From Cymbidium sinense (taxonomy: Eukaryota; Streptophyta; Magnoliopsida; Asparagales; Orchidaceae): 64,000 nt of DNA. The stretch lies in the NCBI GenBank assembly GCA_021442155.1, contig CM038216.1:151987009-152051008 (forward strand), in the 5' to 3' direction. The notes under the pieces are model-generated. The model did not search any database. It was not told where the DNA came from and worked only from the letters and a program-made list of their open reading frames with translations. The translations under genes were made by a program, and so were the position numbers. Position 1 is the stretch's first letter; each line of letters starts with the position of its first letter. This document shows positions 60,040-64,000 of this stretch, piece by piece.

Positions 60040-61000
60040 ATGAATTTCATTTCTCATTTCATCCTACATGATATTCTATTGCAAGAAAATTCCCTGAATG
60101 GCGTAAAGTTGTGTTTGAGGAGTTTCATTCCCCTAATTTTAACTATAATATACTTGGCAGCAAATGGGTCGATAAACATAAATACAATTTAGATGGTACA
60201 ATCGCATGATATAAGGTAAGGCTTGTGACTTCAGAAAATCTTCAAGAATATGGTCTTGACTATCTGGAAACTTTCAATCCAGTTGTAAAGTTTCCCACCC
60301 ACATTTTTCTTATTATTGCTCTTTACTTTCTTGGCAAATATTACAATTAGATGTTTCAAAGGCCCTTTTATCTGGGACTCTTAATGAAATCGTCTATATG
60401 ACTCAACAGCTTGGTTTTAAGGATCCTCATTTTACTAATCATATGAGCATATTAAAAAAAATAATTTATGGCCTTAAACAAACTCCTCACTAATGGTACT
60501 CTGCTTTATCCACCTATCTTCAACAATAGGGTTTTAAATGCAGTTCAGCTGGCACATCTCTTCTCATATACCAATCTAGTTCTATTAACTTATATCTCCT
60601 CGTATACGTTGATGGCATTTTGTTAATTGGTAATGATTAGCAAACCATTTCTTATCGTCTACACAAGTTTCATCAGCACTTGCACATAAAAACTTTAGGA
60701 CTTATATCTCATTTTCTAGGGATTCAAGTTCACACCACAGTTGATAGACTTCTTTTCCATCAAAGCAAATACATAATTGATGTACTTCATAAAACTGGCA
60801 TGCTCAACTATAAATCAGTCTCGACTTATCTGCCATCGAAACTTCCCTCTTCTATTGCCTCTAATCCATCTTCTTCTGAAGCTATGCTTTACCACCAATT
60901 AGCAAGCTTTCTACAATACATCACAGTCACTCGAACAAATATTTCATTTGCAGTCACTAAGATCTATAAATTTATATAAGCTCCAACGGCCTATCATTTA
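60040..61000 (+). pseudogene. Reverse transcriptase of the Copia element
   Basis: Blocks in shifting frames: KFPEWRKVVFEEFHSP near 60085, ILGSKWVDKHKYNLDGTIA near 60150-60205, ETFNPVVKFP near 60268-60297, LGTLNEIVYM near 60375, YVDGILLIGND near 60605-60640 (the YVDD site reads YVDG), LGLISHFLGIQVHTTVDRLL (60692-60760) and MLYHQLASFLQYITVTRTNI. Loss of the second active-site Asp and stop codons show it is inactive. Confidence 0.85.
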
Positions 61001-61039
61001 CAACTTCTTTTGGGCACATTCTCCATTATCTTAAAGGCA

Positions 61040-61540
61040 CACTTCACCACTACATTTAATTCAACTCAGGCAACTTGCAACTTCAAGATTACTCAAATTC
61101 AAATAGGGCCCATTGATTCCATCGATCACTAATCTATCACTGGCTTTTGTGCCTATTTGGGCACCAATGTAATTTCCAGGTCAACTACAAAGCAATCAAC
61201 CATTGCTAGATCTTCTACTGAAGCTGAGTACTGGGCTCTCGCCACTGCTACAACTGAACTGATATGATTGCACCGACTTCAATAAGAATTCCTCATACCC
61301 ATTACAACACCTATCCCATATATTGTAATAATATTTCTGCTAACCCAATCTCTCATGCCAAGACCAAATATATTGAAACCGACCATCACTTTATTCGGGA
61401 GTGAATATTATCCAAGATTATTGTTGCATATCACATTTCCTCAATTGATCAAACAGTTGATATCTTCATCAAATCTTTATCCACTAGCAGATTCAATCTT
61501 CTTTGTCATAAGTTGATGGTCTTATCTCTGCCCATCAGTT
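61040..61540 (+). pseudogene. RNase H of the Copia element
   Basis: SITGFCAYLGTNVISRSTTK near 61135-61195, then QSTIARSSTEAEYWALATAT near 61190-61255, are the canonical Copia RNase H motifs with the STEAEY acidic residue kept. The C-terminal block ends before the purine tract. Confidence 0.85.
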
Positions 61541-61550
61541 TGAGGGGGGT

Positions 61551-61867
61551 TGATAACACAGCTCATACTACAACTAACATCATTCTCCAATCTAATTCAG
61601 CCACTACACCAGCCATATCAATCTCCACCATTCAAGAATAAATCCCGGCCACTAACTTATAACCAATTATGTTATTGGCAATCACTACTATCTGTAATTA
61701 AGCAGTTTTGGAATTTCTCCTCTCGATGTCTGATAGGGACTAGATTAACCTCAGCTATATAATCGGGTGTAATTTTGTATTGAAGGTATGAATATAATAT
61801 ACAGTTTACTGTTTCATTCATTTCTCTTACATTTTTCTGTTTCTGTTTCTTTCTTTGATATTTAACG
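61551..61867 (+). repeat. 3' LTR of the Copia element
   Basis: It starts TGATAACACAGCTCATACTA and ends near ATTTAACG at 61867. It matches the 5' LTR throughout, including TCTGATAGGGAC and the TATATAATC box. Confidence 0.88.
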
Positions 61868-61978
61868 TCTTCTATAACCATCATTATAGAATTAGTTCAT
61901 TAGAATTTCTAATTTAAATATCGCTGTCTAGACCTCTGTTAGTCGCCTACACATGCTATGGCGCAAAACCACTTCTTA

Positions 61979-62444
61979 GGGGCTGTTTGGTTGCCTCTAT
62001 TTGTCTGGTAAAGGAATCGTGTAAATATCTGTAAAGGATTACTTTATAGTTGTTTGGTTGAAGCTTTAAATTCACGACTTTCAGATTTTGTTTGGTTGAG
62101 ACAAAATGTAAAATAAATTGAAGGTTTTGGGCCGTGTGGCGGGGGGTGCGGTGCCACGGCGTCGCCATGGCGACACCGGTACGCCGGCGGCGCAGCCGGT
62201 ATGGGGAGGCGGCGGCGGTGAGGCGGGTGGCGGCGGCGGGGGCGGCCAGCGGGCGGGTGCGGCGTGGCGGCGGCCGGCGGGGTCCTCGATAACTATAACT
62301 GATAAATTTGGTCCTCTGATTCAAATCTAATCTAGCGGGTGTATTTCAAATGCCTCAAAATTAGCGTTCTTTACTTTCCAAACAACAAAGAAAAAGAATA
62401 AACTAATTACATTGCATTCACTTTACAGCAAACCAAACAGCCCC
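61979..62444. mobile_element. PIF/Harbinger-like MITE with GC-rich core, TTA target duplication
   Basis: The ends are GGGGCTGTTTGGTT and AACCAAACAGCCCC, a perfect 14-bp terminal inverted repeat, flanked by TTA on both sides (61976-61978, 62445-62447). A 3-bp TWA duplication and this end sequence are typical of Tourist/PIF elements. The 466-bp element has AT-rich arms and a very GC-rich GGC-repeat core (62140-62290). No transposase is encoded. The long ORFs over the core are composition artefacts. Confidence 0.92.
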
Positions 62445-62447
62445 TTA

Positions 62448-63100
62448 AAGCATGGTGTTGTATCATAACAACCACAATTTCTAGCATTCACAAGTGTTAA
62501 TCCAAGATTGTTACTAATTAAGCATCATCTATCAAAAAGATCATTAGTGTAATTAATGTTGTGATACCAGAACTGTCTAAATAGGAGGGTAAAAGATTTT
62601 TTTACCAAGAAAACATTTCTGCTTTTATAGTCTCCAAATTTATTTTACTTAAACTAATGAAGAGTAGCACAATTGATTTAATTGCAATTATTGGAAGAAC
62701 CACGATTTATGATGGTGGGAGGTGCGACATTAGCATCAAAAAAAGCTTGTTGTTGACGACTCATTATTCGTTAAGTAGGTTGTGTTTACCATTCGTTAAC
62801 TGCGAAGCGAACACACAAATATTTCAAGCTTCGATTTATAAAGCGAACGGAATGCTTTGTTGCGATGGTGTTATTTCGATTTGCTTCGAATAAATAAATA
62901 ATTATAATTAATTATATAAAATTTTATTTAAAATATAATTTGTCATTAAATATTTTAGAAATTATATTTAATTTAATAATTAATTTAGTTGATAAAAATT
63001 TAAATCAAATAAGAAATATATTAGAATTATAATTTTAGGGATTTTTAATTATGATAATCGGTAAGGTAATATTTAGGGTAAATCATAGCCATACAATTTA
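62448..63100. other. AT-rich intergenic DNA
   Basis: Nothing recognised. ADH upstream exons were looked for here and not found. Confidence 0.5.
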
Positions 63101-64000
63101 TCCCAACGGCTCTGATTTAAAACAATTCGAAGGATATACTCGTGCGTAGGTGAGTCGACAAAGCAACTCGACTCGACTCTCTCTCGACTTTCGTTTACGC
63201 CCAATCCCAAGTCCCTCGACTCCTTTCTCTCTTCTCTGTTACGGCCGATTTACTCTTCTTGAGAGTCTTGAGTTGCAATAGTAATATCTATAAGCAATAG
63301 AACCTCTGATCGATCTCGATTTTACAGGGTTTGGTACCATTATTTTCTTGTTTTATCAAGCTTCTACTTGGGACTCGGTGTGCATTTCTGTATCATTATT
63401 TTCTTCTTTTATCAAGCTTCTACTTCGGTTTCATGTTAGATTGGAATTTGCAGGACAAGGTATCTACTATCACACTGGAATTTTTTGTTTCTTGAAATTT
63501 TATCATGACTAACTACTTGTTTGAATGTGAAATAAAATAATTTTGTCGTATAACGAGTCGATGACTGTGTGGATTTTCTTGTGTCAGTTTGTCTCATATA
63601 TAAATTTTAGATGCTATTTTTTGCTTTGTAGGTAGGTGTATAGTAATTCATTATTCTTTGATTGCATTGAAACTCGGAAAACTTATGTTTAGCTTGTTTC
63701 TGAACCTTTTCTTGTTGAACTTCTTCTTTTAGATTCAATAACTTATGTACATTTTCTTGAAGTCCCAATTTACCTATCTGATATTCATTGATTCGGTGTT
63801 TGGCTTGTTTTATCATCTCGTTCTTATTCTTGTTCCTTTTACATGTTATTCTCTTCTTTTGGAACTACCTACTATTTATTTGGTTTTGTAGAGGAATTAG
63901 GTAAAATCTAAATATTATCTAATAATTAGATATTGATCGAGGCCTGATTGTATGTATTTACCATTTTAGCTTGAATGCAAGGGTTTGATGGGAGAACCAA
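63101..64000 (+). promoter_or_regulatory. Probable promoter/5' leader of a plus-strand gene leaving the window
   Basis: Base composition changes from AT-rich to a CT-rich leader (CTCGACTCGACTCTCTCTCG near 63165-63190 and TCCTTTCTCTCTTCTCTG near 63221-63239). T-rich intron-like sequence with a TTTACAG acceptor-like site near 63320-63327 follows. A 36-bp segment is repeated 56 bp apart (63336-63371 and 63392-63428). No coding exon is recognisable, so the gene identity is unknown. Confidence 0.35.

Larger units (their letters stand above)
55563..61867 (+). mobile_element. Ty1/Copia retrotransposon lacking the integrase core, carrying a nested LINE
   Basis: 5' LTR 55563-55884 and 3' LTR 61551-61867 both start TGATAACACA. 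The primer-binding site TGGTATCAGATCC (initiator-Met type) lies at 55885 and the purine tract TTGAGGGGGGT at 61540-61550. Internal order is gag, zinc knuckle, protease, pre-integrase, RT, RNase H: Copia order. The integrase core is absent. The flanks are GCTTC on the left and GTCTTC on the right, close to a target duplication with a one-base difference. The insertion lies about 260 bp upstream of the first visible ADH exon, probably in an intron. Confidence 0.9.

Noticed and set aside
61956..62324. 122-codon Arg/Ala/Pro-rich ORF
   Set aside because: It starts outside the MITE and runs through its GC-rich core; simple GGC repeats explain the open frame.
63607..63816. Minus-strand ORF with QAKHRINEYQ and QAKHKFSEFQ-like segments, possibly coiled coil
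   Set aside because: No start context, no recognised family, and the composition of the region suggests intron or leader of a plus-strand gene. Kept in mind but not called.
1..64000. tRNA, rRNA or other structured RNA genes
   Set aside because: No tRNA-like A and B boxes or rRNA blocks were recognised by eye; a tRNAscan/Infernal run would be needed to be certain.

Overview
This is nuclear DNA from a flowering plant, and most of it is transposable elements. It is AT-rich and has spliced plant genes with GT-AG introns, several LTR-retrotransposon families, plant LINEs and a PIF/Harbinger-like MITE. The species cannot be named from the sequence. A run of exactly 100 N (15052-15151) marks a scaffold gap of unknown size.

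Only two host genes can be recognised, both on the minus strand. At 26789-29061 is an eight-exon receptor-like kinase of the At1g80640-like group: transmembrane segment, kinase N-lobe, HRD, DFG, APE and a conserved C-terminus. It carries several single-base deletions and an altered glycine loop. At 54672-55305 are the last three exons of a zinc-type alcohol dehydrogenase-like gene, with a one-base insertion. A Copia element sits just upstream of the visible exons. The right edge (about 63100-64000) looks like the CT-rich leader of a plus-strand gene that leaves the window.

Region by region: 1-2019 is featureless AT-rich DNA. 2020-15051 is an Ogre-like element with a 5.25-kb 5' LTR, a decayed internal region with a reverse transcriptase remnant, and a 3' LTR cut by the gap. 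15152-24259 is a Tat-lineage element (copy A): decayed gag-pol, 3' tandem repeats, an antisense ORF region and the 3' LTR. 26.8-29.1 kb is the kinase gene. 30.66-30.97 kb is a 5'-truncated LINE with a 17-bp target duplication. 31985-34883 is a unit made of two copies of the Tat-family LTR in inverted orientation, flanked by a 5-bp direct repeat. 37.76-38.52 kb is a lone LTR and 38.6-39 kb a chromovirus-like pol tail. 41.1-46.8 kb is Tat copy B, joined to an inverted fragment C and a second inverted-LTR unit (46.8-49.4 kb). 50.05-51.14 kb is Tat copy D, broken by an inverted Ogre-LTR fragment. 53650-54388 is a solo LTR with a perfect target duplication. 55563-61867 is a Copia element lacking its integrase core and carrying an internal tandem duplication; a 2.1-kb LINE with an 18-bp target duplication is nested inside it. 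61979-62444 is a MITE with a GC-rich core and a TTA target duplication.

The most unusual items are the two inverted-LTR units with U5 ends outward, which share spacer sequence. Next are the antisense ORF with its own TATA box in the Tat element, and a LINE-like 3' tail motif directly after the Tat pol. Small indels are very common in otherwise conserved coding sequence. This may be real decay, assembly error or both.
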